Shown one piece after another: positions 53,128-61,941 of a stretch of DNA of 64,000 nt. The stretch's first letter is position 1, and each line of letters begins with the position of its first letter. The stretch comes from Aequorivita sp. H23M31 (GTDB lineage: Bacteria; Bacteroidota; Bacteroidia; Flavobacteriales; Flavobacteriaceae): positions 682,001-746,000 of the forward strand of contig NZ_CP034951.1 of assembly GCF_004022485.1 (NCBI RefSeq), written 5' to 3'. The notes beneath the pieces are model-generated. The model saw nothing but the letters and a program-made list of their open reading frames with translations, ran no database searches and had not been told where the DNA came from. A program made the translations under genes and the position numbers.

Positions 53128-56100
53128 CAATAGTTGTTTTTGGCCACCTTTAAACATTTGGCGAGTATGATATCTATTTCATCAAAATTTATTGACACCC
53201 CCAAGTCCTTTCGGTGCTCCATGAGATAATCCTCAATTTCATTTTCCATCTTGTTCTGAACATCCAAATTCTTCTTCCAATCCCGAATAGTCAGCTTTTC
53301 TATGATTTTTGTGATGTCAATTCCTGCAATGGCCAATTTATCCTGAATTCCTGCGGTTATTTTTTCCCCGTGCTTTTCGTTGATCACTTGGGCAATTGCA
53401 CCAAATACAGCACGGGCTTCAGGACGGTCTTTCACTAAATCTGGGATTCCTTCTTGATATCCCTTATCAAAATCATTGCGCACCTTATTGATGCTTTCCA
53501 AGTATTCCTTTTCACTCATTCGCCCTTCGTGAAAATCGTTGATGGTCTGCTCAATCAGGTCGGAGAATTTCTTGTAATACGCCTCGTCCTTCTCCATATT
53601 TTCGGTAATCACCTTTTTCATTCGGTGTGCAATAAAATCCGCTTTTGATGCTGGGGTTTTGCCATAAGTTTCCAAAGCCTCTTCCACCATGTCCTTATCA
53701 AAAATGTTCACATCCTTGATAATTTCCATCACTTCATAAGCATTCACATAGGTATCCAATAGCTTTTTTACCCTGGGCTCGTATTCCTTATACGAAACAG
53801 CTTCCGCATACCGATACATAACCGAAACTCGAAGATTTTGCAATTTCTTTAGCTCATTTTTGTAAAAACCTATTTGCGAAGTGGTGAATTCCTCATAAAA
53901 AGTGTCCGATGCCATAGCCACTTGTAGCGTTCGTGCAAACTGCGACAATCGCTCATAAAATTCATCACGCACATCCTTTTGGGCTATACAGCGTTCCAAG
54001 GCCTCTATATCGTCCTTGTTCTTTACGCTTTTAAATATATCCCAAACCTCGGCATGGTGAATGGGCACTTTCCGCACCTCCTCGCTCATATCTGCCACCG
54101 CATTCAACAAATCATCTTCCTCAAAATCTTCCAAGGCACTGTATTCCGTCAAGGCCTCATCCAGTTTCCCCAAGACCCCCACATAGTCAATAATATAACC
54201 GTATTCCTTTCCTTTAAAAAGTCGGTTCACCCTCGCTATAGCTTGTAGCAGGTTGTGGCCTTTTAAGGGTTTTGCCAAATAAAGCAAAGTATTCACCGGC
54301 GCATCAAAACCAGTCAATAGCTTACTAACCACAATAAGCATCTCCACCTCGGTATCTTCTGGGTCAATAAACTTATCCACCACATAATTCTCGTAGGTAT
54401 CTTGATCGCGGAACTGTTTCATCAAGCCTTCCCAATAGTTCCGGGAATCGGAACTCGATTCCTGCCAGACATCCTCATTGTCCTTCCGGCTATCGGGCGG
54501 GGTAAAAACCACTCGGGTGTTTATCTTTAATGCGGGATCTGTCTGCGTTTCAAAATACTTCTGGTATTTTATGGCTACATCAATCTTGGGCACGGCCAAT
54601 TGTGCTTTTGCCCGGGTTCCCTGCCAGTTGGCGGTATAGTGTTTTGATATATCGTAGGCTATTTCCTCTACCACGCTATCGGATTCATATATTTTTGAAA
54701 TTGAGGAAAATTTCTTCTTCAAATCCTTTTGTGCTTCCTCTGCTAGTGGTTTGGCCAAACGCTCAAATCCCTTGTCTATTTGCTCTTTGTTAATCTTTAA
54801 CTTGGCGGAGCGGCCTTCGTATAGCAATGGTAAAACCGCACCATCCTTTACCGCCTGGTCTATGGTGTATTTATGGATAAAGCTCCCAAACTTACGGGCA
54901 GTGCTTTTTTCGGTTTTCATCAATGGCGTACCTGTAAAACCAATATAAGAAGCATTGGGCAAAATCTTTTTCATACTAGCGTGGGCAGTTCCGTAATTGC
55001 TACGGTGGCTTTCATCCACCAATACAAATATGTTTTGTGAGTCTTTTATTTTTACTCTGTTAGACGCCACTTGAAACTTATCTATAATGGTGGTGATAAT
55101 TTCATTGCCTTTGTCCTTTAGTAATTCGGTTAGATGGCTCCCACTTTGTGCTTTCTCTACTCGCTTGCCACAATTTTGAAAGGTTTTATAAATTTGTTTG
55201 TCCAGGCTTATTCTATCGGTAACTATTACAACCCGCGGATTCGGAATTTCAGGATCCAACGCCAAGGCTTTTGAAAGCATAACCATCGTCAGCGACTTCC
55301 CACTTCCGGTAGTATGCCAGATAACGCCACCGTATCTATTGCCATCCCCATCCTTCTGTTTCACCCGGGCCATGGTGTCCTGTACCGCGAAATACTGCTG
55401 GTACCGCCCTATTTTTTTGATGGGGCCGTCAAAAACAATGTATTTGTAAGCAAGCTCCATCACCCGCTGCGGACTACAAAGCGATACCAAACTTTTATCT
55501 TGTGTGGTAGGTAGCCTATCTTCAGATAAAGCACTCCCCTTCGCTGTTTTTAATAACTTCTGAACCTGCTTTTCGTTCTCTTCTTTCCAAACACTCCAAA
55601 ACTTGGCAGGAGTTCCTGTGGTTCCGTATTTCACTTCATTGGGATGCACAGCCACCAACAATTGCGCAAAATAAAACAAGCGGGGAATACCACCTTCCTT
55701 CCGCTGATTGCGCAACATTTGCGAAATAGCCTCGTCAATAGATTCGTTTTTGTCCCTTCGTTTGTTCTCTATCACTACAAACGGAATCCCATTGACAAAC
55801 AACACCAAATCTGGACGGCGTTTCCCGTTAATGCCCTCTACCTCAAACTCCTCAGTGACATGAAAACTGTTGTTTTCTATATTTTCCCAATCAATATATC
55901 TTAAAGTAAACCCTTTGCTATCGCCCTGAATAGTCTCAGTAAAACTTTTGCCCAAGGTCAGCAGGTCGTACACTTTTTCGTTGGTGCGGGAAAGGCCTTC
56001 ATCTGGTACCGACTTTAAGGCATTGATGGCCGCTTGTATGCTGCCTGTGGAAAATTTATAATCCTCCCCCTTATACTCAAAACTGTTTATCTTGCTTAGC

Positions 56101-56258
56101 TGTTTAGTCAAAATGTCCTCCAGCAAAACACTTGTAAATAAACCATCTCGCTCCTGTACCGCTTTTTCAGGAGTTATATAGTCCCAGCCTAACTTCTGAA
56201 GCAGATTCAGGGCGGGAGTTTGGGAATCTTGAGATTCGGTGTAGTTTGATACGGCCAT
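53127..56258 (-). CDS. hsdR: Type I restriction enzyme, R subunit
   Basis: 1043 aa. The N-terminal HsdR nuclease domain has RRPDLVLFVNGIPFVVIENK, with the D-(x)n-ExK site. The SF2 translocase shows VIWHTTGSGKSLTMVMLSKA (motif I), FVLVDESHRSNYGTAHASMK (DEAH-like), SYIGFTGTPLM (III) and LLQAIARVNRLFKGKEYGYI (VI). The C-terminal region is helical and should bind the methylase core. With HsdM and HsdS it cuts unmodified DNA after ATP-driven translocation. Its first 90 bases are partially duplicated at 57144-57233, on the other side of the DUF3800 gene. Confidence 0.95.
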   Translation of the reverse strand: MAVSNYTESQDSQTPALNLLQKLGWDYITPEKAVQERDGLFTSVLLEDILTKQLSKINSFEYKGEDYKFSTGSIQAAINALKSVPDEGLSRTNEKVYDLLTLGKSFTETIQGDSKGFTLRYIDWENIENNSFHVTEEFEVEGINGKRRPDLVLFVNGIPFVVIENKRRDKNESIDEAISQMLRNQRKEGGIPRLFYFAQLLVAVHPNEVKYGTTGTPAKFWSVWKEENEKQVQKLLKTAKGSALSEDRLPTTQDKSLVSLCSPQRVMELAYKYIVFDGPIKKIGRYQQYFAVQDTMARVKQKDGDGNRYGGVIWHTTGSGKSLTMVMLSKALALDPEIPNPRVVIVTDRISLDKQIYKTFQNCGKRVEKAQSGSHLTELLKDKGNEIITTIIDKFQVASNRVKIKDSQNIFVLVDESHRSNYGTAHASMKKILPNASYIGFTGTPLMKTEKSTARKFGSFIHKYTIDQAVKDGAVLPLLYEGRSAKLKINKEQIDKGFERLAKPLAEEAQKDLKKKFSSISKIYESDSVVEEIAYDISKHYTANWQGTRAKAQLAVPKIDVAIKYQKYFETQTDPALKINTRVVFTPPDSRKDNEDVWQESSSDSRNYWEGLMKQFRDQDTYENYVVDKFIDPEDTEVEMLIVVSKLLTGFDAPVNTLLYLAKPLKGHNLLQAIARVNRLFKGKEYGYIIDYVGVLGKLDEALTEYSALEDFEEDDLLNAVADMSEEVRKVPIHHAEVWDIFKSVKNKDDIEALERCIAQKDVRDEFYERLSQFARTLQVAMASDTFYEEFTTSQIGFYKNELKKLQNLRVSVMYRYAEAVSYKEYEPRVKKLLDTYVNAYEVMEIIKDVNIFDKDMVEEALETYGKTPASKADFIAHRMKKVITENMEKDEAYYKKFSDLIEQTINDFHEGRMSEKEYLESINKVRNDFDKGYQEGIPDLVKDRPEARAVFGAIAQVINEKHGEKITAGIQDKLAIAGIDITKIIEKLTIRDWKKNLDVQNKMENEIEDYLMEHRKDLGVSINFDEIDIILAKCLKVAKNNY
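56157..56247. repeat. 91-bp direct repeat, copy inside the 5' end of hsdR
   Basis: This part of hsdR (about codons 4-34) is repeated at 57144-57233. In the first 54 aligned bases there are four differences, all transitions. One single-base indel follows. Confidence 0.85.
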
Positions 56259-56380
56259 TTATTCTATATTATTTCTCCCTTTGGGGAATTTCTATTTTAC
56301 TGTTAAAAACATTGTTTTTACTGTTGATTAATACTAAATTTGTCATAGTAAAAAGGATTGGGCTTTTCCCGGTCGACAAG

Positions 56381-56410
56381 AAACCTAGGTTATATGCTTA
56401 GGTTTTTTGT
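56381..56410. terminator. Hairpin between DUF3800 and hsdR
   Basis: AAACCTA and TAGGTTT form a 7-bp stem around 11 bases. The T run (TTTTTTG) is on the plus strand. The hairpin is 2 bases beyond the DUF3800 stop on the minus strand and could end that gene, which would force hsdR to have its own promoter. Confidence 0.55.
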
Positions 56411-56412
56411 TT

Positions 56413-57144
56413 TTAGGGGAACACCTTTATTCTTTTTATTTTTGATTCTAATATGTCGTACGCTCTGTTATTCTGATTAGGTCGCAAATATTGTAATCCT
56501 ATCGGTCTAGCAGTCAAATCAGCCAGCTGTAAACCAGTTGAATTTGATCTTTTATCAGCAAAAACGGGTTCAAAACTTATTTTGTCGAAATTAAAGTTTT
56601 TCCAGCCCACTCGTTGCCCTCCGCTACAAATCCTTCGAAATTCCAACTCCAAAGCATCATCTTCTTTTTTACCTCTTTTTTCAAAAACAAAACATATATT
56701 GTCACCAGCATCATTATTAAAAACCAATTGTTTATAAATTATTTCCAGTCCAAACTGCATCCCTAGGTTATAGGGATTATTGGGAGATAAATATTTTTCA
56801 GTCAGCTTTTGTTTGTCAATAACAATGGCATAAATTTCAAAATTGATATTGACTATAAGTTCATTTAAATCATTAAGAAAGTTTTCTCTTAGCGCTTGAT
56901 CAGTTCTTAAAAAACTGAAATCTCCTTTTTGTTTCCGTATATGGTGTTCGTGGAGGATTACTTGGTCGTGATTATAATATTTGATTTTAAAATCCTGAAT
57001 TTTTGACACGCTATTGTGGATATATTCTTCAACCTTAAAGCAACAAAAAGATAAGACGAAAATGGGGTAGCCCGCATCAATATTTTGTGTGCCGTGGTCA
57101 CCAAATTCGTCAACATAGATAATATAGTTCCCTTTTTTTATCAT
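56413..57144 (-). CDS. DUF3800 domain protein
   Basis: 243 aa. NYIIYVDEFGDHGTQNIDAG at the N-terminus and the C-terminal STGLQLADLTARPIG with its D are the conserved acidic positions of DUF3800, predicted to have an RNase H-like fold. The family is common in mobile and defence regions and no activity is established. The gene is exactly bracketed by a duplicated piece of the hsdR 5' end (56157-56247 and 57144-57233). This indicates that it was inserted between hsdR and the genes upstream by a recombination event. Confidence 0.8.
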   Translation of the reverse strand: MIKKGNYIIYVDEFGDHGTQNIDAGYPIFVLSFCCFKVEEYIHNSVSKIQDFKIKYYNHDQVILHEHHIRKQKGDFSFLRTDQALRENFLNDLNELIVNINFEIYAIVIDKQKLTEKYLSPNNPYNLGMQFGLEIIYKQLVFNNDAGDNICFVFEKRGKKEDDALELEFRRICSGGQRVGWKNFNFDKISFEPVFADKRSNSTGLQLADLTARPIGLQYLRPNQNNRAYDILESKIKRIKVFP

Positions 57145-57233
57145 ACCACTTTTTCAGGAGTTATATAGTCCCAACCTAGCTTCTGAAACAGATTCAGAGC
57201 GGAATTTGTGAGTCTTGGGATTCGGTGTAGTTT
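57144..57233. repeat. 90-bp direct repeat, second (non-coding) copy of the hsdR 5' end
   Basis: Homologous to 56157-56247. It starts on the first base of the DUF3800 start codon complement. Its reading frame is no longer open as HsdR, because of one indel and the absence of the hsdR start region. Confidence 0.85.
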
Positions 57234-57261
57234 ATTTTCATAATTCCTTTTTTAATAAAAT

Positions 57262-58608
57262 CTATCTATGGTATCTGCTTTTTGGTCTAAAGGGTTTTCT
57301 GATAATAACATCCGCCCTACTTTTTGCAATACAAACATCATTCGAGATTAAATAACCCAGAGCATAATGACCACCAAAATATTTAGTATCTTCGTGATGC
57401 TCGTCTTGATAATCTTTGCTTATATCTCCTCTTACTTCTTCACAATTTTGGTCATTTTTTATTTTCCATAAGTAATTATAGAAAGACGAATTATTTGCTG
57501 CAACAAAAAACTTGATACTATTTTCTCTTTCAATATGCCAAAGATTTTTAGAAAGTGTTAAAATATATTCTCCGGCTCGCGAATTTTTTATTAATCCATC
57601 AATAGTGAATATGATAGAATCATCAATTAGAACAGGAATTTTTCTATCGAATAAAAACTCTTCCTGTTCTCCTCGGGCATAGTAATGTGCATTCATTAAT
57701 GAATTCACATCTCCGTCAAACTCTTCAAAAGACTTTAAAATTGAATCTATTCCCTGATAAATAGTCGCAATTTCAACATCTGTTAATTCAGCAACATATT
57801 GGTCTATGAATTTTGAATGGTCTGCGCGATCCCGTATGCACGGAGCTTTTAAGTTTTCTTTTAATTCCGTTAGTAATTGAAATATGGTGTCAAAAATTGT
57901 TTGATCTTCATTTTCCAATAATTGAATCGTTATGAGTTGTTCTAAATGAAATGATTTTAATCTGAAATTTTCATTTTTTTCCTTGCAGGTATTTTTCCAT
58001 CCTTTTATGAATTTCACACTCTTTCTGAAATCATCATTAATTTTATTAATTTCTGAAGCAACTGCTATATACCCTAATGGATCGGTTTTTATCCATTTCA
58101 TTTGTTGATGGGAAGCTTGAAGCTTATAATAGAATTCTTGTTTTTTCCGGTGAGATCGATATTGAACAATTTCAGGCACCAAGAATGTATCATCATTAAA
58201 TTCATTTTTTCCCCAAACTTTTGCCGGAACAATATCTACCGCAAAAACCTCATCCTCTCCATTCATAAAAAGAAATGAAATACTATGAGTTTGAACAGTC
58301 GTTTGAATTTCGTACGACGTTGGATTTACATATTTCCTTTCAAGTTGCTCCAACAATTCTTTAAGGAAACTTTCAGAATTTTGAGTATCAAAGTTTTCAT
58401 CACTAATTTTATATAAAACATCGAGGTCGTGTAAAGGACGTATGGCGGTATATCTGGGTAATGACCCAATTTGCCTACAATTACCCTGACCTAAGACATC
58501 TGTAAAAGATTTGTACACTTCAGAAACAAAAGAAATATCTTCTTGTTTAGGCGAAATATTCTCCTTTACAAAAGTACGCAGAAAGGATTCTATCTTATTT
58601 TTTGCCAT
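57262..58608 (-). CDS. CD-NTase (cGAS/DncV-like nucleotidyltransferase) with AGS-C-like sensor domain
   Basis: 448 aa. The polymerase-beta-like core has CRQIGSLPRYTAIRPLHDLD with GS (48-49) and the metal acids D61 and D63. The third acid is D125 in DEVFAVDIVPAK. These features define OAS/cGAS-type second-messenger synthases. Residues about 325-440 resemble the AGS-C sensor domain: IKFFVAANNS, NYLWKIKNDQNCEEVRG, KYFGGHYALGYLISNDVC. The start lies inside the end of the membrane-protein gene upstream (14-base overlap), so the two are coupled. Such pairs are the core of CBASS anti-phage systems. The nucleotide product cannot be read. No Cap2/Cap3 or HORMA genes are present. Confidence 0.8.
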   Translation of the reverse strand: MAKNKIESFLRTFVKENISPKQEDISFVSEVYKSFTDVLGQGNCRQIGSLPRYTAIRPLHDLDVLYKISDENFDTQNSESFLKELLEQLERKYVNPTSYEIQTTVQTHSISFLFMNGEDEVFAVDIVPAKVWGKNEFNDDTFLVPEIVQYRSHRKKQEFYYKLQASHQQMKWIKTDPLGYIAVASEINKINDDFRKSVKFIKGWKNTCKEKNENFRLKSFHLEQLITIQLLENEDQTIFDTIFQLLTELKENLKAPCIRDRADHSKFIDQYVAELTDVEIATIYQGIDSILKSFEEFDGDVNSLMNAHYYARGEQEEFLFDRKIPVLIDDSIIFTIDGLIKNSRAGEYILTLSKNLWHIERENSIKFFVAANNSSFYNYLWKIKNDQNCEEVRGDISKDYQDEHHEDTKYFGGHYALGYLISNDVCIAKSRADVIIRKPFRPKSRYHR

Positions 58609-59104
58609 AATTCGTTGTAATCATAGAAATTAGAATATCATTTAATAATCGTCCTCTAAAGTTGACAATAATGGAGTTTCGTTTAGAATTAATCGCATTT
58701 AAAACATCATCTTCTATTCTTCCACCATAACTCGGTGCATAGACAATAAGAGAATCACTGTCATTTTTGAGAGCGATAATTTCTAATATACAGTCTTTAA
58801 ATTCAGGATAATAAACAATCATCATAGAGTGGTCACGCCCTTTATCTAGTTCTTTTTTACCAATTATATCTATGTTTTTGTCTTTAAATAATTTGGAATC
58901 AACCAATGCCAATTTTAATGAAGTAGCTTCATTTCCCACATAAAGAGCTATTTTTCTATTGTACAAGCTTTTCCCTAATCTCCATAGGACAGGGATGATT
59001 CCTCTTACAGCTCCGACAAATAACATTATCGTTGTGAAGCCACCTATGGCAAAAACCAACCATTTAAAAAATATAAGTCCGTATTCAAGTATTTCTTTCT
59101 CCAT
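58595..59104 (-). CDS. Single-span membrane protein with Rossmann/receiver-like domain, putative effector
   Basis: 169 aa. One long N-terminal hydrophobic stretch (about 10-40, LIFFKWLVFAIGGFTTIMLF) is followed by an alpha/beta domain of alternating strands and helices (KIALYVGNEATSLKLALVDS, SMMIVYYPEFKDCILEIIAL, SDSLIVYAPSYGG, SIIVNFRGRLLNDILISM). The pattern resembles flavodoxin/receiver or TIR-like folds, but no catalytic residue set was recognised. It overlaps the CD-NTase start by 14 bases. By analogy with CBASS it is the candidate effector that responds to the nucleotide signal at the membrane. This is inference from arrangement. Confidence 0.6.
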   Translation of the reverse strand: MEKEILEYGLIFFKWLVFAIGGFTTIMLFVGAVRGIIPVLWRLGKSLYNRKIALYVGNEATSLKLALVDSKLFKDKNIDIIGKKELDKGRDHSMMIVYYPEFKDCILEIIALKNDSDSLIVYAPSYGGRIEDDVLNAINSKRNSIIVNFRGRLLNDILISMITTNYGKK

Positions 59105-59110
59105 AATATT

Positions 59111-60523
59111 TTAATTTTTAACTCTTACCTCCCCCGTCAACAACCGCTGCATCAACCCCCGCTTCTGCACCTGAAGCCTAGCAAGTTCGCTTTGCAATAA
59201 TCCAATCTCTTTATCCGCAGCACTTAAAACGGAAGATATTCTTTGTTGCTCTTTTATCAAAGGAATTTTAAATTTCAAATTTTCGAGAGATTTCTTAGTG
59301 AATCCTTTGATAGAAGTGCCCTGATTATGTGAAATCAAACTTCCGATTATGGATTGAATCTTATATCCTAGAAAAATCAAGTCTCCTCTATTTGGGATCA
59401 AACTTGTAAAATCTTGACTAGTACATATATCTTGATTGTTTATTGCTACCTTGCCAACACCAACTCTTGAAACAATAAGAATACTATGTGCTGGAATTAA
59501 TTTAGTTGCAGATTTTTCAATTGCTTCTTGAGAAATAAAACGAGAAATATCCAAATCAAACAAATTATTTTGTCCCAAATCGGAACTAGAAATCCAAGGT
59601 ATTTCTCCATTCCAAAAATCAGGGTCTTTTGTGGATGGGGTGCCACCGCCAACGAGTTCTCCTAAGTCTCCAAGCTTAATCCTTTCCCACTCCCCCTCAA
59701 ACCCCTCAAAGCGTTTTTTCCCCGACAACAACAATTGCATCAACCCCTTTTTAAACTCCTGCTTTGCGGCAATAAGCTGTTCTTGTTTTGCAATGGCGCT
59801 ATCCCAAGTGGAGAGAATGGTGGCGATTTTTTGTTGCTCTGGAAGAGTAGGTAATACTATTTTAAATTTTTGGAGATTCCCTTTTGAAATTCCATATACC
59901 TTGCTTCCCGTTGCAATTGTTTTTAGCGCTTTCTTTACTAGAGGGTTTCTAAAAATATAGACTCTAAAACCTTCTGCTGTTTTATTAGCTTTATCTCTAA
60001 AAGCGAAAGTGTGTAAGCCACTTATCACTTCTCTATCATTGACGTTTTTAAGTTCAATAGCCTCTCCTACGCCCTCATAATCTTCTGAAGCATCGGCAAT
60101 AACCAAATCCCCATCCTTTAAATAGTCAGCATTATTTGATATAGCAATTTCCTTGTTTATTTTCGGAACTCGGTTTTCAATTTCGAAATCTAAAATGGGG
60201 CGTTTATAAGTCGCATGAATATCCCCATAGTGAATATTATAAACCCCTTTTTCCTCTTCATAATTCAATTGATTTCTTGAAAGTGAATTGGTACTTAAAA
60301 AATCAAACACCTCATCGATTCTTGGCGTTTCCCAATCCTGCGGTATCCATCCAAGCTTGGTTTTTTTATATCCTTCCTTTGCTAAACCTGCCCGTCCGGC
60401 AGGCGGGGCTACGGAAGACACGCCCTCCCTTGTCAAAGCAGAATTCTCCCTTAATTTAACGGGGTCGCAGGTTTGAATACTGCCGCGGTCACTTCTTGAA
60501 TTAGCTATGTTTTTTTCTTCCAT
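59111..60523 (-). CDS. hsdS: Type I restriction enzyme, specificity (S) subunit, with anomalous N-terminal insert
   Basis: 470 aa. Two target-recognition domains are visible. The first begins KLGWIPQDWETPRIDEVFDF and ends with the conserved helix LPTLPEQQKIATILSTWDSA. The second begins GEWERIKLGDLGELVGGGTP and ends with PLIKEQQRISSVLSAADKEI. HsdS sets the bipartite DNA target of the methylase and nuclease. Residues about 11-48 do not look like HsdS. They are encoded by DNA that includes a CCTGCC/GGCAGG palindrome and a tRNA 3'-end-like stretch on the other strand, so an in-frame insertion is suspected. The start overlaps the phosphoesterase stop as TAATG. Confidence 0.9.
   Translation of the reverse strand: MEEKNIANSRSDRGSIQTCDPVKLRENSALTREGVSSVAPPAGRAGLAKEGYKKTKLGWIPQDWETPRIDEVFDFLSTNSLSRNQLNYEEEKGVYNIHYGDIHATYKRPILDFEIENRVPKINKEIAISNNADYLKDGDLVIADASEDYEGVGEAIELKNVNDREVISGLHTFAFRDKANKTAEGFRVYIFRNPLVKKALKTIATGSKVYGISKGNLQKFKIVLPTLPEQQKIATILSTWDSAIAKQEQLIAAKQEFKKGLMQLLLSGKKRFEGFEGEWERIKLGDLGELVGGGTPSTKDPDFWNGEIPWISSSDLGQNNLFDLDISRFISQEAIEKSATKLIPAHSILIVSRVGVGKVAINNQDICTSQDFTSLIPNRGDLIFLGYKIQSIIGSLISHNQGTSIKGFTKKSLENLKFKIPLIKEQQRISSVLSAADKEIGLLQSELARLQVQKRGLMQRLLTGEVRVKN
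60387..60403. repeat. REP-like palindrome inside hsdS
   Basis: CCTGCC and GGCAGG pair around a 5-base loop. This type of palindrome is normally found between genes in flavobacteria. Here it is translated as PAGRAG in the N-terminus of HsdS. Confidence 0.7.
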
Positions 60524-61281
60524 TATAAATCAATCGTTTTTTTGGGGTCAAAGCCCAAGTGCTCGTTATATGCCACATATCCCAATTGGTTGGTGCATAG
60601 TTCCGTTTTCCCTATTTTGAAATTAGGTATGTTGCGATGGTGGTGCCCAAAGACCCAATATGCTGGCTGTGTTTTTTCAATGAGACTTTCAAGCTCAGTC
60701 GCAAAAGCTTCATTTAAAGGGCTGTTTAAGTATTCCAAAGGATAGTTTCTAAACGTAGGCACGTGATGGGTAACAACAACTTTTTTAGGGTGTTTGCTCA
60801 GGGATAATTCCCGCTCTAAAAAGTGAAGACTTTCTTTGTGGTAGTCATTGTAATCTGCAATCTTTAAGGGGCAATTTTTATAATTTATCAGTTTAAAATC
60901 ATTAAGTTGGCTTTGTATATTTTCAGCATTTTCTGCGCTTATTTTCGACCAAAGTGATGAAAATATAAACTTGATGTCTTCTATAATTAAGGATTGATTG
61001 TTTACCAAAAACAGATTGTGCCGGATGGCTTCGTTAAAAGTGCCGCATTTATCTGCCAAATCAGATCGATAATACTCGTGATTGCCAGGCACCCAATAAG
61101 TTTTTTCAAAATGATCAGACAAATAATCAAAAAAGTTATTGTGCCTATCTATTTCGCGAAAGGGCACTATGTCTCCTGCCAACAGCAATACATCGGCCAC
61201 TGGCTCAATGGGTCGAGCTTTTAGGTATGCCCTGTTTTCGGGAAACTCTAGATGCAAATCAGATGCGTATTGGAAGGTCAT
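60523..61281 (-). CDS. Calcineurin-type metallophosphoesterase
   Basis: 252 aa. All metal-site motifs are present: ASDLHLEF (D-x-H), LLLAGDIVPF (GD), VPGNHEYYR (GNHE), VVTHHVPTF and GHHHRNIP (GHxH). The family hydrolyses phosphoester bonds in nucleotides, nucleic acids or proteins. No signal peptide is present, so it is cytosolic. It lies between hsdM/rhuM and hsdS and its stop overlaps the hsdS ATG. Phosphoesterases of this kind are frequent passengers in type I loci; the specific substrate is unknown. Confidence 0.85.
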   Translation of the reverse strand: MTFQYASDLHLEFPENRAYLKARPIEPVADVLLLAGDIVPFREIDRHNNFFDYLSDHFEKTYWVPGNHEYYRSDLADKCGTFNEAIRHNLFLVNNQSLIIEDIKFIFSSLWSKISAENAENIQSQLNDFKLINYKNCPLKIADYNDYHKESLHFLERELSLSKHPKKVVVTHHVPTFRNYPLEYLNSPLNEAFATELESLIEKTQPAYWVFGHHHRNIPNFKIGKTELCTNQLGYVAYNEHLGFDPKKTIDL

Positions 61282-61346
61282 AAATTCTATTTTATCTCTA
61301 AATTGATAGTTGCTCCTTTTGCTTTGTGATCAATCGGCACTTCTCT

Positions 61347-61941
61347 TTATTTTTTGTTTTTCAAATCTTTTACCGTTTTATCAAAATCTGACACATATTT
61401 CGGAACGGGTAATAGGTGCCCTCGGATCATAATCAATACTGGCTTCGGCATAGATATCGGTAATCTTTTGATAAAACCTCCGCTCCGAAGCTCTTATGGA
61501 ACGTATGCGCTCCAATAATTCATCAAAATAATCCTGACCGAAATTTTTAGCTTGTTTTAATCTGTCATCATCCAGAACAAAACCTTTGATGATAAATTCT
61601 TTTAAAGTTTTAGTTGCCCAAATTCTAAACTGGGTGGCATTAAAACTGTTTACGCGATAGCCTACGGAGATAATTGCGTCGAGATTATAAAACTCTATTT
61701 CACGGGCAACCTGGCGTTGCCCTTCCTTTTGAACTATCCGGAATTTCCGGATAGTTGGTTCCTGATCCAATTCCCCAGATTCGAATATGTTTTTTAGATG
61801 CTCGTTAATGGTTCGCACGTCAACATCAAAAAGCTCGGCCATCTTCTTCTGGGACAGCCAAAATGTTTCATCCTCAAAGCGAATATCCAACTTCACTTCA
61901 CCGTTGGGTGTCGTGTAAAGGATAATTTCAGATTCTTTCAT
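61347..61941 (-). pseudogene. RhuM family protein with internal deletion
   Basis: The frame 61941-61381 (186 aa) begins as a normal RhuM: SEIILYTTPNGEVKLDIRFE, FWLSQKKMAELFDVDVRTIN, AIISVGYRVNSFNATQFRIW and YQKITDIYAEASIDYDPRAP. It should then continue for roughly 150 residues. Instead it ends at TRSEICVRF and a stop. In the next frame the DNA reads VSDFDKTVKDLKNKK to a stop at 61347, the normal RhuM C-terminus. A deletion of the middle joined both ends out of frame. RhuM proteins are common cargo of type I R-M loci; function unproven. Confidence 0.85.

Noticed and set aside
59631..59960. 109-codon plus-strand open frame
   Set aside because: It is antisense to hsdS, whose recognition domains and conserved helices are intact on the minus strand.
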